Source of the DNA: Capillimicrobium parvum
Lineage (GTDB): Bacteria; Actinomycetota; Thermoleophilia; Solirubrobacterales; Solirubrobacteraceae
DNA: 64,000 nt
NCBI RefSeq assembly: GCF_021172045.1
Contig: NZ_CP087164.1
Coordinates: 2,108,001 to 2,172,000, forward strand
Direction of reading: 5' to 3'
Positions 1-8,069 of the stretch are shown one piece after another. The notes under the pieces are model-generated. The model was not told where the DNA came from. It saw nothing but the letters and a program-made list of their open reading frames with translations, and did no database searches. The number at the start of each line of letters is the position of its first letter. Position 1 is the first letter of the stretch. Made by a program: the position numbers and the translations under genes.

Positions 1-423
1 GCGCCGGCCGCCGCGGACGCCGTGCTGCCGCGCCGGCTGTTCGTCGCCCGCCGCGACGCGCTCGCGCGTCGCACGGACGAGGACGCGCTGCTCGAGCTGC
101 TGTACCGCCACGGGTTCGAGGCCGCCTGGGACGACGAGCTCACGCAGCCCGAGCGCATCCACCACTTCGCCCGCGCCGAGGCGCTGCTCGTGGTGCAGGG
201 CCCGTGGCTCGACGGCGCGCTGCTCGCTCCCGAGGGCGCGTTCGTGATCGAGCTCGTCGCCGAAGGCGCGACCGCCGGGGAGATCGAGCGCGGCTGGACG
301 CTGACGAGCGCGCTCGGCCAGCGCCATGCGCAGGTCGTGTGCCGGCGCGCGGCTGCCGGGGCCGCGCCGATCACGATCGACCTCGAGCACCTCGACCGAG
401 TGCTGCTCACCCTGCTGGGCTGA
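1..423 (+). CDS. GT61-like glycosyltransferase, C-terminal part
   Basis: The reading frame is already open at base 1, so this is the 3' end of a gene that begins outside the window. The visible 140 residues match the C-terminal part of DUF563/GT61 glycosyltransferases: a strand-helix unit starting RLFVARRD, a helix ending in YRHGFE, then the segment FARAEALLVVQGPW followed by LLAPEGAFVIEL. In the family that last stretch normally reads GPHGAGLTN...PPG..VVEL and lines the donor site. Here VQGPWLDG replaces the usual HGAG motif, so activity is uncertain. Its last 17 bases overlap the end of the convergent WYL regulator. The family assignment is from motif memory. The rest of the protein, and any link to the glycan operon at 10 kb, cannot be seen. 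Confidence 0.7.
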   Translation, partial: APAAADAVLPRRLFVARRDALARRTDEDALLELLYRHGFEAAWDDELTQPERIHHFARAEALLVVQGPWLDGALLAPEGAFVIELVAEGATAGEIERGWTLTSALGQRHAQVVCRRAAAGAAPITIDLEHLDRVLLTLLG

Positions 424-1387
424 CCGCGACGCCCGCGTCGATGCGCCCGTGCAGGCCGCGCATCCACGCGGCCAGCTCGGGCGGGCCGTGCAGCTCGAAG
501 TCGCACTCGAGCAGTGAGATGCCCGCGGCCAGCCACGGCAGCGAGTCGCCGGTCATGCGCATCCGGCAGCGCTCGTCGTCGACCGCCTCGACCGTCCCGC
601 CGAACGGCCGCACCCGGTCGGCCACCGCCTCCGCAGGCACGTGCAGCGTCACATCGGCCTCGTAGCGCGTCGGGATCGAGCGCAGCGACTGGCGCACGAA
701 CGCCGCTGCGTCCTCGGCCGGCAGCTCGCGCGGTGCAAAGCGCGCGCCCGAGGTGCGCGGCGCCTCGAGGCGGTCGAGCCGGAACGTCCGCCAGTCGGCC
801 CGGTGCACGTCCCAGGCGACGAGGTACCACCGCCGCCCGACCGACACGAGCCGGTGCGGCTCGACCGCGCGCGTGGCCGACTCGCCGTCGCGGCGCCGGT
901 ACTCGAACTGGAGGCGCTCGGCGTCGCGGCACGCCTGCGCGAGGATCGTGAGCGTCTCCGGCTCGATGGTCTCGCGCGGCGCGAATGCCAGGGGTACGGT
1001 CACGGTCTTCAGCGTGTTGACCCGGCGGCGCAGGCGCGCCGGCAGCACCTGCTCGAGCTTGGCCAGTGCGCGCACCGACGTCTCCTCGATGCCGGCGATG
1101 GAGCCTCCGGCGGCCGTGCGCAGGCCGACCGCGATCGCCACGGCCTCGTCGTCGTCGAGCAGCAGCGGCGGCAGGTCCGAGCCGGCCTGGAGGCGGTAGC
1201 CGCCCGCGGCCCCGCGCGTGGCGTCGACCGGATAGCCGAGCTCGCGCAGGCGGTCGATGTCGCGTCGCAGCGTCCGCGGGCTGATCTCGAGCCGGTCCGA
1301 CAGCTCGACGCCGGGCCAGAAACGATGGGTCTGCAGCAGGGTCAGCAGGCGCAGCATGCGCGAGGTCGGATCGGTCACGCCGACCAT
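407..1387 (-). CDS. WYL-domain transcriptional regulator (YafY/DeoR-like)
   Basis: The 326-residue protein has the standard layout of actinobacterial WYL regulators. Residues about 8-65 form an HTH_11 winged helix (RMLRLLTLLQTHRFW, then SPRTLRRDIDRLRELGYPV). Residues about 140-230 form the WYL sensor domain (LQFEYRRRDGE, then VEPHRLVSVGRRWYLVAWD and WRTFRLDRLE). A short WCX-like C-terminal region follows. The sensed ligand is unknown. Family members usually begin at MTDPTSRMLRLL, which corresponds to a GTG at 1378; the ATG at 1387 adds only three residues, and neither start has a clear Shine-Dalgarno sequence. It is divergent from the DrrAB-type exporter with only 33 bases between the starts, so control of that exporter is a fair inference. 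Its 3' end overlaps the GT61-like gene by 17 bases. Confidence 0.9.
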   Translation of the reverse strand: MVGVTDPTSRMLRLLTLLQTHRFWPGVELSDRLEISPRTLRRDIDRLRELGYPVDATRGAAGGYRLQAGSDLPPLLLDDDEAVAIAVGLRTAAGGSIAGIEETSVRALAKLEQVLPARLRRRVNTLKTVTVPLAFAPRETIEPETLTILAQACRDAERLQFEYRRRDGESATRAVEPHRLVSVGRRWYLVAWDVHRADWRTFRLDRLEAPRTSGARFAPRELPAEDAAAFVRQSLRSIPTRYEADVTLHVPAEAVADRVRPFGGTVEAVDDERCRMRMTGDSLPWLAAGISLLECDFELHGPPELAAWMRGLHGRIDAGVAVSPAG

Positions 1388-1420
1388 CGTGCCATCCGAT
1401 GCGGTCAGGATGTGGCCTAA

Positions 1421-2320
1421 ATGCCGGGAATCATCTCCGGCATGCCGACCTCAGCCCTTCTTCAGGCGCCGCCGCTGACCCGCCGGCGGCCGCAGAGCGC
1501 TCGCCCGGCCCCGGCGCCTGCCGGCCCGATCATCCGCGCCCGCGGCCTCACCCGCCACTTCAAGACGCGCGCGGGAGTGGTCGAGGCGGTCCGCGGGCTC
1601 GACCTCGACGTCGCCGAGGGTGAGCTCGTCGCCTTCCTCGGCCCCAACGGTGCGGGCAAGTCGACGAGCCTGCGCATGCTGACGACGCTCCTGCGGCCGA
1701 CGGTCGGCGAGGCGAGGGTCTCCGGTCACGACGTCGTGCGTGAGCCCGACGCGGTGCGACGGCGCATCGGCTACGTGGGCCAGGGCAACGCCGCGGGGCC
1801 GGCCCAGCGCGTCCGCGACGAGCTCGTCACGCAGGGCCGCTGCTTCGGCATCGGCGCGCGCGAGGCGCGCGCTCGCACGGAGGAGCTGCTCGCCGCGCTC
1901 GACCTCGAGCCGCTCGCCGACCGCAAGGCGAGCACGCTGTCGGGCGGTCAGCGCCGCCGGCTCGACGTGGCGATCGGGCTCGTGCAGCGCCCGCCGGTGC
2001 TGTTCCTCGACGAGCCGTCGACGGGCCTCGACCCGCAGATCCGGGCAACCCTCTGGGAGCACATTCTGCGCCTGCGCGCCGAGCACGGGATGACCGTGTT
2101 CCTGACGACGCACTACCTCGACGAGGCCGACACGATGGCCGAGCGCGTGATGGTCATGGACCATGGGCGCGTCATCGCGGACGATACGGCCGACCGCCTG
2201 AAGGCCGAGCTCGCCGGCGACTGGATCGTGCTGGGCGCCGGCGACCGAGGCGACGCCGAGCGCCTCGCCGCCGCCGCGCGCGAGGTGGTGCACGTCCGTG
2301 AGGTGCGCGTCGATGACCAC
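1421..2320 (+). CDS. DrrA-type ABC transporter ATPase, truncated and without its own stop codon
   Basis: This is the nucleotide-binding subunit of a daunorubicin-resistance-type (ABC-2) exporter. Walker A is at residues 74-82 (GPNGAGKST), the signature LSGGQRRRLD begins at about 173, Walker B VLFLDEPS is at about 194-201, and a TTHYLDEADTMAERV segment carries the switch histidine. The normal DrrA accessory domain starts (HVREVRVDDH) and then homology stops at about base 2320. The last 50-70 residues expected in the family are missing. The frame enters the permease coding region out of phase and stays open to 3916, so a literal translation would be 831 residues, mostly meaningless. A deletion joining the ATPase 3' end to the permease start, or an assembly error, would explain this. 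ATG 1442 is an alternative start. The end given here is where recognisable sequence ends. Confidence 0.78.
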
Positions 2321-3068
2321 CGCCGTCGTCCGCGACACCGGGACCGTCCTGCGCCGCGAGCTGCGCCCGACGCTGCGCGACCCGTTCTCGCTGATCTTCA
2401 GCATGATCCAGCCGCTGTTCTTCCTTGCCCTCTTCGGGCCGCTGGTCGTCGGCGTCACGGGCCTGGGCGAGCAGGCCTCGCTGCAGTGGTTCGTGCCGGG
2501 CATCCTCGTCATGTCGGCGCTGTTCGCGGCGTCCATGACCGGCTCGAACCTGCTGCTCGAGATCGAGTCCGGCTCGCACGAGCGCATGCTCGTCACGCCG
2601 CTCGAGCGCCCGGCGCTGCTCGTCGGCCGCGCGCTGAAGGAGATCCTGCCGGTCGTCGTCCAGTCGCTCGTCGTCGTCGCGGTCGTCATGCCGTTCGGCT
2701 TCGACCTCGAGCCGGCCGGCGCGCTCGGCCTTGTCGTGATCGCGCTCTTCGCGGTCGGCCTGGGCGCGCTGTCCTACACGCTGGCGCTTGCGGTGTCCGA
2801 CCAGCAGTGGGTCTTCTGGGCGGTCCAGCAGACGCTGCTGTTCCCGCTCATGCTGCTGTCCGGGATGCTGCTGCCGATCGAGGACGGCCCCGCCTGGCTG
2901 CGGACGCTCGCGGACTTCAACCCGCTGAAGTACATCGTCGACGCCGAGCGCGCGCTGTTCGCCGGCGAGCTGACGACGACCGCCCTGTGGGGCGCGCTCG
3001 CGGCGGCCGGCGTAGCGGTGGCCGGGCTGGCGATCGGCGTGCGCGCGATGCGCCGCGCGACGGCGTGA
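2313..3068 (+). CDS. DrrB-type ABC-2 permease
   Basis: The 251-residue integral membrane protein is the partner of the upstream ATPase. It begins with a short cytoplasmic segment containing the ABC-2 feature LRRELRPTLRDPFSLIF. About six hydrophobic segments follow, including IQPLFFLALFGPLV, MSALFAASMTGSNLL and VVQSLVVVAVVMPF. The conserved late segment is LSGMLLPIEDGPAWL and then FNPLKYIVDAERA. Length and order match daunorubicin-resistance-type permeases, which export lipophilic compounds or glycolipids; the substrate here is unknown. ATG 2313 was chosen because the homologous sequence starts there. GTG 2298 would add five residues. The start lies inside the truncated end of the ATPase frame, so the usual stop-start arrangement between the two genes has been lost. 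Confidence 0.88.
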   Translation: MTTAVVRDTGTVLRRELRPTLRDPFSLIFSMIQPLFFLALFGPLVVGVTGLGEQASLQWFVPGILVMSALFAASMTGSNLLLEIESGSHERMLVTPLERPALLVGRALKEILPVVVQSLVVVAVVMPFGFDLEPAGALGLVVIALFAVGLGALSYTLALAVSDQQWVFWAVQQTLLFPLMLLSGMLLPIEDGPAWLRTLADFNPLKYIVDAERALFAGELTTTALWGALAAAGVAVAGLAIGVRAMRRATA

Positions 3069-3070
3069 CG

Positions 3071-3086
3071 CGCCGCTCAGGCGGCG
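3071..3086. terminator. short hairpin between convergent genes
   Basis: A six-base-pair inverted repeat (CGCCGC, loop TCAG, GCGGCG) sits three bases after the permease stop and 20 bases before the end of the convergent gamma-glutamyltransferase gene. There is no T tract, so its role as a bidirectional terminator is only a suggestion from position. Confidence 0.3.
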
Positions 3087-3106
3087 GCGGCCGGCGCCTT
3101 GCGCAC

Positions 3107-4705
3107 TCAGTAGCCGAGGGCCGCGCCGTCGGAGCGCGGGTCGGCCGCGCCGGCGAGGACGCCCGTGTCCTCGTCGGCGACGATGACCTGGGCGTTGCCC
3201 ATGGCCGGGGAGAACGGGTCGACCCGCTCGACCGCGTGGCCGCCGGCCTCCAGGAGCTCCGGCAGCCCGTCGCGGTCCTCGGCGAGGACGGTGGCGCGCT
3301 CCGGCGGGGCGCCGAGCACCCAGCGCGGCGCGGACACGGCCTCGACCGGATCCGCGCCCCGCCCGGCGAGCGCGCTCAGCAGCTGGACGTGGACCTGGGT
3401 CTGTGCGTGGCCGCCCATGCAGCCGAACACGGCCGCCGTGCGCCCGTCCTGCAGCGCCAGTCCCGGCGCGAGCGTGTGCATCGGACGCCGGCCGGGGCGC
3501 AGCGCGTTGACGTGGGCGTCGTCGAGCGAGAACGAGCGCCCGCGGTCCTGGAGGAGGATGCCGGTGCCGGGCACGACGATCCCGCTGCCGAAGATGTCGA
3601 AGACGCTCTGGATGCACGACACCGCCGTGCCGTCCTCGTCGACGATCGCGAAGTGGACGGTGTCGCCCGCCGGGGTCGCGGCGGTCTCGGCCGGGCCGCA
3701 GGGCTCGTGCTGCGCGCCGCGCAGGAAGCGGAGGTCGAGCAGTTCCTGCGGCGTGCGGCGCATGGACGCCGGGTCGGCGATCTCCCGGTCGCGCACGGCC
3801 ATGAACGTGCGGGCGGCGGCGATGCCGGCGCCCGCCCAGGCCGCGGGCGCGTCGGCGCCGCTCAGCCCGGCCGCGCCGATCAGCGCGAGCCCCATGAGCG
3901 CCGTGATCCCCTGTGAGTTGGGCGGCATCTCCTGCACGTCCCATCCGCCGAACGGCGCGGTCAACGGCTGCACCCAGTCCGACGCGTGGGCCGCGAGGTC
4001 GCCCGCGTCGAGCCACCCGCCCTCGGCGGCGATCGCCGCCGCGATCGCCCCGGCGGGCGCCCCCGTGTAGAACGCGCCGGGGTCGCGGGCGATGGCGCGC
4101 AGCGTGCCGGCGAGGTCCGGCTGGCGCAGGACGTGGCCGACGGCCGGAGCGCGCCCGCCGGGCAGGAAGATCCGCGTGGCCTCGGGCCGGGCGCGCAGCA
4201 CCTCCTCGCTGCTGCGGATGTAGCGGGCGAGCAGCGGAGTGACCGCCAAACCGCGCTCGGCGGCCTCGATCGCGGGGGCGATCAGCCGGGCGAGCTCCGT
4301 GCGGCCGAACCGCGCGTGGGCGTCGCGCCATCCGCCCACCATGCCCGGCACCGTCACGGCGAAGGGCGAGCGCGGCGTGATCTCCGTCAGGCCCCGGTCG
4401 AGCAGGTCGCCGGCCGCGGCGCCGGCCGGCGCGCGCCCCGAGGCGTTCAGCGCGAACGTCGCGTCGCCGCGGGGGCGGATGAGCCAGAACGCGTCGCCGC
4501 CCAGCCCGCACTGGTTCGGATGCGCGACGGACAGCGCGGCGCCGACGGCGACCGCCGCGTCGACCGCGGTGCCCCCGGCCCGCAGCACCTCCAGCCCGAC
4601 CGACGACGCCCACGCGCTCGGCGTCACCACCATCGCGCGGGCGCCGAGGACGAGCGGGCGCCCGCTGGCGATGCCGGCCGACTCGAAGTGCGCCAGGCGG
4701 CTCAC
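3107..4705 (-). CDS. ggt: gamma-glutamyltransferase family protein
   Basis: The 532-residue protein is a member of the Ntn-hydrolase gamma-glutamyltranspeptidase family, which cleaves gamma-glutamyl bonds such as in glutathione and matures by self-cleavage into two subunits. The large-subunit landmarks are GGTAVDAAVAVGAALSVAHP and CGLGGDAFWLI. The self-cleavage nucleophile is Thr349 in GDTVHFAIVDEDGT, followed by SCIQSVFDIFGSGI. The late conserved part reads PMHTLAPGLAL and FGCMGGHAQTQVHVQ. No signal peptide is evident at the N-terminus (MSRLAHFESAG), so a cytoplasmic, YwrD-like enzyme is more likely than the exported GGT. It starts at GTG 4705, thirteen bases after the stop of the upstream MmpL gene, so the two may be co-transcribed. 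Substrate specificity cannot be told from sequence. Confidence 0.88.
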   Translation of the reverse strand: MSRLAHFESAGIASGRPLVLGARAMVVTPSAWASSVGLEVLRAGGTAVDAAVAVGAALSVAHPNQCGLGGDAFWLIRPRGDATFALNASGRAPAGAAAGDLLDRGLTEITPRSPFAVTVPGMVGGWRDAHARFGRTELARLIAPAIEAAERGLAVTPLLARYIRSSEEVLRARPEATRIFLPGGRAPAVGHVLRQPDLAGTLRAIARDPGAFYTGAPAGAIAAAIAAEGGWLDAGDLAAHASDWVQPLTAPFGGWDVQEMPPNSQGITALMGLALIGAAGLSGADAPAAWAGAGIAAARTFMAVRDREIADPASMRRTPQELLDLRFLRGAQHEPCGPAETAATPAGDTVHFAIVDEDGTAVSCIQSVFDIFGSGIVVPGTGILLQDRGRSFSLDDAHVNALRPGRRPMHTLAPGLALQDGRTAAVFGCMGGHAQTQVHVQLLSALAGRGADPVEAVSAPRWVLGAPPERATVLAEDRDGLPELLEAGGHAVERVDPFSPAMGNAQVIVADEDTGVLAGAADPRSDGAALGY

Positions 4706-4718
4706 GGCTCGGCTCGTC

Positions 4719-6821
4719 TCAGCTCGGCTCGGTCGCCGGGTCGGAGGACGGGCGGCGGCGCTCGCGGTGGTGGGCGAGCTTCGACGGCCACCAGATCGCG
4801 GGGCCGATGTCGAGGGTCAGCGCCGGCACGAGGATGGAGCGTACGACGAGGGTGTCGAGCAGCACGCCGAACGCGATCGTGAAGCCGAGCTCGGTCAGCA
4901 CGACGAGCGGCAGGAGCGCGAGCAGCGAGAACGTGCCGGCGAGGACGATGCCCGCGGACGTGATCACCGCCCCCGTGACGGCCAGCCCGCGGATCATGCC
5001 GTCCCTGGAGCCGTGGTGGTGCGCCTCCTCGCGCACCCGGGCCATGAGGAAGATGTTGTAGTCGACCCCCAGCGCGACGAGGAAGATGAACACGAGCAGC
5101 GGATAGGTCGAGTCCAGACCGGCGAAGCCGAAGACCTGCATCGAGACGAAGCTGCCGACGCCGAGCGCCGCGCCGAAGGACAGGATGACCGTCGCGATGA
5201 GGATGAGCGGTGCGGTGATCGCGCGCAGCAGGGCGACGAGGATCAGGAAGATCACGATCAGCACGATCGGGACGATGACGCGGTTGTCGCGCGCGGCGGC
5301 GACGTTGAAGTCGCGCTGCTGGGCCGTCGGGCCGCCGATGAGCGTCTGCGGCCCGCCGGCCTCCTTGGCCGCGTCGCGCAGGCTCGGTATCTGCTCGAAC
5401 GCCGCCTTCGAGTACGGGTCGGCGACGAGCGTGAGGTCGAAGCGGGCGCCGCCCGCGCCCCGCTCGACGGGCCCGAGCTGCGCGACCCCCGGCTGCTTCT
5501 CGAGCGCGCTGCGCACGGCGCCCACGTGGGACGCGTCGCCGACGATGACGTTCGTCGGCGCGTTGGCGCCCGCCGGGAACGCCTCGGAGAGCAGCTTCTG
5601 GCCGGCGACCGAGTCCACCGAGTCGCGGAAGCCGTTGCCGTTCGTCAGGTCGGTGTTGAGCTGGGTCAGGCCGAGGCACAGGACGAGGAGGCCGGCGGTC
5701 GTCGCGATCCAGACGACGCGCGGGCGGCGTGCGATGCGCTCGCCGGTCCGCCGCCAGAAGCCGTGGGTCTCGTCGGTGCCCTCGTCGCCGACGTGCGGGA
5801 TGAACGGCCAGAACGCCCGGCGGCCGGTGATCGCCAGCAGCGCGGGCAGCAGCGTGAGCATGCTGAGCATCGCCAGCGCGATGCCGACGGCGCACACCGG
5901 CCCGATGCCCGACGTCCCGTTGACCTCGGCGAGCATGAGGACGAGGAGCGCGACGATCACCGTGCACCCGGACGCGAGCACCGCCGGGCCCGCGCGCCGC
6001 ATGGCGAGCGCCGCCGCCTCGTGCTTGTCGTCGTGGCGGCGCAGCTCCTCCCGGTACCGGGAGACGAGCAGGAGCGCGTAGTCGGTGCCCGCGCCGAAGA
6101 CGAGCACGGGCAGGATGCCGCCCGTCTGCCCGTTGACGGTGACGCCGAGCTCCTCGAGGCCGTAGCCGACCCCGCGCGCGGTGATCTCGGCAAAGATCAC
6201 GGCGGTCATCGGGATCAGCCAGAAGATCGGGCTGCGGTAGATGATCAGCAGCAGGACGAGGACGAGCAGGGCGGTGCCGAACAGCAGGGTGCCGTTGATG
6301 CCCGAGAAGACCTCGATCGCGTCGCGCGAGAATCCCGCCGCGCCGGTGACCTTCACGTCGAGTCCGTCCGGGACGTTGCGGTAGGCCTGGGTGCGGACCC
6401 CGTCGACGGCGTCGACGAGGCGGTCCGACTCGCCGTTGGGCTTGATGGGAGCGACGAGCAGCGCCGTCGTGCCGTCCTGGGACACGATCGGCCCGCTGAA
6501 CCCGCCCGTGGCGACCGGGGGCTTGTCGTCGAGCGCCTGCTTGTCGCCGGTGACCTTGCGCAGGTCGTCGCGCGTCAGGCGGCCGTCGCCGGCGCGGTAG
6601 ACGACCACGACCGGCGCGTTGTCGCCCGATGGGAAGCGCTTCGTCTGCTCGAGCGCCTTGACCGACTCGGCGCTGCCCGGCAGGAAGCTCGACTGCTCGT
6701 TCTTCTGCCCCTGCTCGAACTTGCCCGCGAACGAGGCGCCGATGCCGGCCAGGACGATCCAGGCCGCGACGACGACCCACTTCATCCGGCGCCCGGTGGC
6801 GAACGTCAGCGCTCTCGACAC
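4719..6821 (-). CDS. MmpL/YdfJ-type RND transporter
   Basis: The 700-residue membrane protein has the two-fold MMPL layout. TM1 (WVVVAAWIVLAGIGASF) is followed by an extracytoplasmic domain of about 150 residues. A block of five or six helices comes next, containing the family motif GAGTDYALLLVSRYREEL. The second half repeats this with GVDYNIFLMARVREEAHHHG as the matching motif. The paired GxxxDY(A/N) segments correspond to the proton-relay helices TM4 and TM10 of MmpL3-like proteins. The extracytoplasmic segments carry FLPGSAESVKALEQ and FPAGANAPTNVIV, typical of actinobacterial YdfJ proteins thought to export lipids or hydrophobic compounds. The start is GTG 6821. The upstream gap contains an inverted repeat that could control this gene or the divergent monooxygenase. 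Confidence 0.92.
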   Translation of the reverse strand: MSRALTFATGRRMKWVVVAAWIVLAGIGASFAGKFEQGQKNEQSSFLPGSAESVKALEQTKRFPSGDNAPVVVVYRAGDGRLTRDDLRKVTGDKQALDDKPPVATGGFSGPIVSQDGTTALLVAPIKPNGESDRLVDAVDGVRTQAYRNVPDGLDVKVTGAAGFSRDAIEVFSGINGTLLFGTALLVLVLLLIIYRSPIFWLIPMTAVIFAEITARGVGYGLEELGVTVNGQTGGILPVLVFGAGTDYALLLVSRYREELRRHDDKHEAAALAMRRAGPAVLASGCTVIVALLVLMLAEVNGTSGIGPVCAVGIALAMLSMLTLLPALLAITGRRAFWPFIPHVGDEGTDETHGFWRRTGERIARRPRVVWIATTAGLLVLCLGLTQLNTDLTNGNGFRDSVDSVAGQKLLSEAFPAGANAPTNVIVGDASHVGAVRSALEKQPGVAQLGPVERGAGGARFDLTLVADPYSKAAFEQIPSLRDAAKEAGGPQTLIGGPTAQQRDFNVAAARDNRVIVPIVLIVIFLILVALLRAITAPLILIATVILSFGAALGVGSFVSMQVFGFAGLDSTYPLLVFIFLVALGVDYNIFLMARVREEAHHHGSRDGMIRGLAVTGAVITSAGIVLAGTFSLLALLPLVVLTELGFTIAFGVLLDTLVVRSILVPALTLDIGPAIWWPSKLAHHRERRRPSSDPATEPS

Positions 6822-6888
6822 GTTGGGAACGGTACGGACCCGCGCCTTCCACGGTTGACGACTGCGCGCCGGTTTCGTGACGACCTAC

Positions 6889-6909
6889 GATTTGAGTTTT
6901 TCTCATATC
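6889..6909. promoter_or_regulatory. imperfect inverted repeat, possible operator
   Basis: Arms of eight bases (GATTTGAG and CTCATATC, seven of eight positions pairing) flank a run of five T. The element is strikingly AT-rich for this genome and lies in the 132-base divergent gap between the MmpL gene and the flavin monooxygenase, 45 bases upstream of the latter's start. TTGAGT within it could also act as a -35 box. A regulator-binding role is inference. Confidence 0.3.
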
Positions 6910-6953
6910 GGATACGGTCCCGTCCTCGACCCGACCCCGCGACGAAGGTGACC

Positions 6954-8057
6954 ATGGCCCGAGAAGACGCATCGATGTTCTGGCCCGAGCACTTCAAGCT
7001 CGGCCTCTTCCCGCCCAACGTGTCGGGCGGCATGGTCTCGACGGCGGCCCCCGAGCGCTGGGAGGCGACGTGGGCCGACAACCTCGAGCTCGCCGTCGCC
7101 GCTGACGATGCGGGACTGGACTTCCTTCTCCCCGCGTCACGCTGGATCGGCTACGGCGGGCGCAACGGCTTTCAGAAGTCGGTGCTCGAGACCATGACCT
7201 GGGCCAGCGCGGTCCTGGCCCGCACCCGGCGCATCACGGTCTTCAGCACCGTCTACGCACCGCTGTTCCACCCCATCATGGCGGCGATGCAGATGGCGAC
7301 GGCCGACCAGGTCGGCGCGGGGCGGTTCGGCCTCAACCTCGTCTGCGGGTGGCGCCCCGACGAGTTCGCCATGTTCGGGATCGGGAGGGAGTGGCACGAC
7401 AGCCGCTACGACCGGGCGGCCGAGTGGATCGAGCTCGTCCGACGGCTCTGGTCCTCGGAGGAGCCCTTCGACTTCGACGGCGAGTACTACGTCGCCAAGG
7501 GAGCGCAGGGGCACCCGAAGCCGTACGGCGGCACCCAGCCGCTCGTGATGAACGCCGGCTACTCGCCCGCCGGACGCCGGTTCGCGGCACGGCACGTCGA
7601 CTTCCTGTTCACCAACGTGTTCGAGCTCGACGAGCGCTCGGTCCAGGAGCTGCGGGACTTCCGCGCGCTCGCTGCCGACAGCGGCCGGCCCGACACGTCG
7701 GTGTGCGTGACGCTGACGATCGTCAGCCGGGAGACCCGCGCTGAGGCGGAGGAGTACGTGCACCACTACGCGGTCGAGCACGCCGACTGGGAGGCCGTGG
7801 ACATCCTCACCGAGCGCATGGGCGTGATGGTGCCCGAGGGCCGCGAGGAGGCATGGCGGCGGAACATGTCGGCGAGCTCGGGCCTGGGCCTGGTCGTCGG
7901 CAGCCACGACGAGGTGGCCGACCGGCTCGCCGCGTTCGCCGAGGCGGGCTACGCCGGGGCCGCGGTGGGGCTCGTCAACTACCTCGACGAGCTGCCGGTG
8001 CTGCGCGACGAGATCCTCCCGAGGCTCGAGGCCCGCGGGGTGCGCCGCGCGGCGTGA
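6954..8057 (+). CDS. LLM-class flavin-dependent monooxygenase, RutA-like
   Basis: The 367-residue protein belongs to the bacterial luciferase-like (TIM-barrel) flavin monooxygenases, which use FMNH2 supplied by a separate reductase. The order of motifs matches the RutA/SsuD branch: FKLGLFPPNVSGG at the N-terminus, FLLPASRWIGYGG, LARTRRITVFSTV, and the core motif VGAGRFGLNLVCGW followed by RYDRAAEWIELVRRLW. The C-terminal part has LGLVVGSHDEVADRLAAFAE. RutA opens the uracil ring and SsuD desulfonates alkanesulfonates; the true substrate here is unknown, as no other rut or ssu gene is nearby. ATG 6954 is followed by the expected N-terminus, while ATG 6975 would remove seven residues. It is convergent with the GntR-type regulator, twelve bases apart. 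Confidence 0.87.
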   Translation: MAREDASMFWPEHFKLGLFPPNVSGGMVSTAAPERWEATWADNLELAVAADDAGLDFLLPASRWIGYGGRNGFQKSVLETMTWASAVLARTRRITVFSTVYAPLFHPIMAAMQMATADQVGAGRFGLNLVCGWRPDEFAMFGIGREWHDSRYDRAAEWIELVRRLWSSEEPFDFDGEYYVAKGAQGHPKPYGGTQPLVMNAGYSPAGRRFAARHVDFLFTNVFELDERSVQELRDFRALAADSGRPDTSVCVTLTIVSRETRAEAEEYVHHYAVEHADWEAVDILTERMGVMVPEGREEAWRRNMSASSGLGLVVGSHDEVADRLAAFAEAGYAGAAVGLVNYLDELPVLRDEILPRLEARGVRRAA

Positions 8058-8069
8058 GACGCGGCCGGG

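Noticed and set aside
1421-3916. An 831-residue readthrough protein from the DrrA ATPase
   Set aside because: After about residue 300 the sequence is out-of-frame permease and antisense of the gamma-glutamyltransferase gene; only the first 300 residues are meaningful.
4239-6953. N-terminal extension of the flavin monooxygenase frame back to 4239
   Set aside because: The extension is the reverse complement of the gamma-glutamyltransferase and MmpL genes and has no homology; the family start is at 6954.
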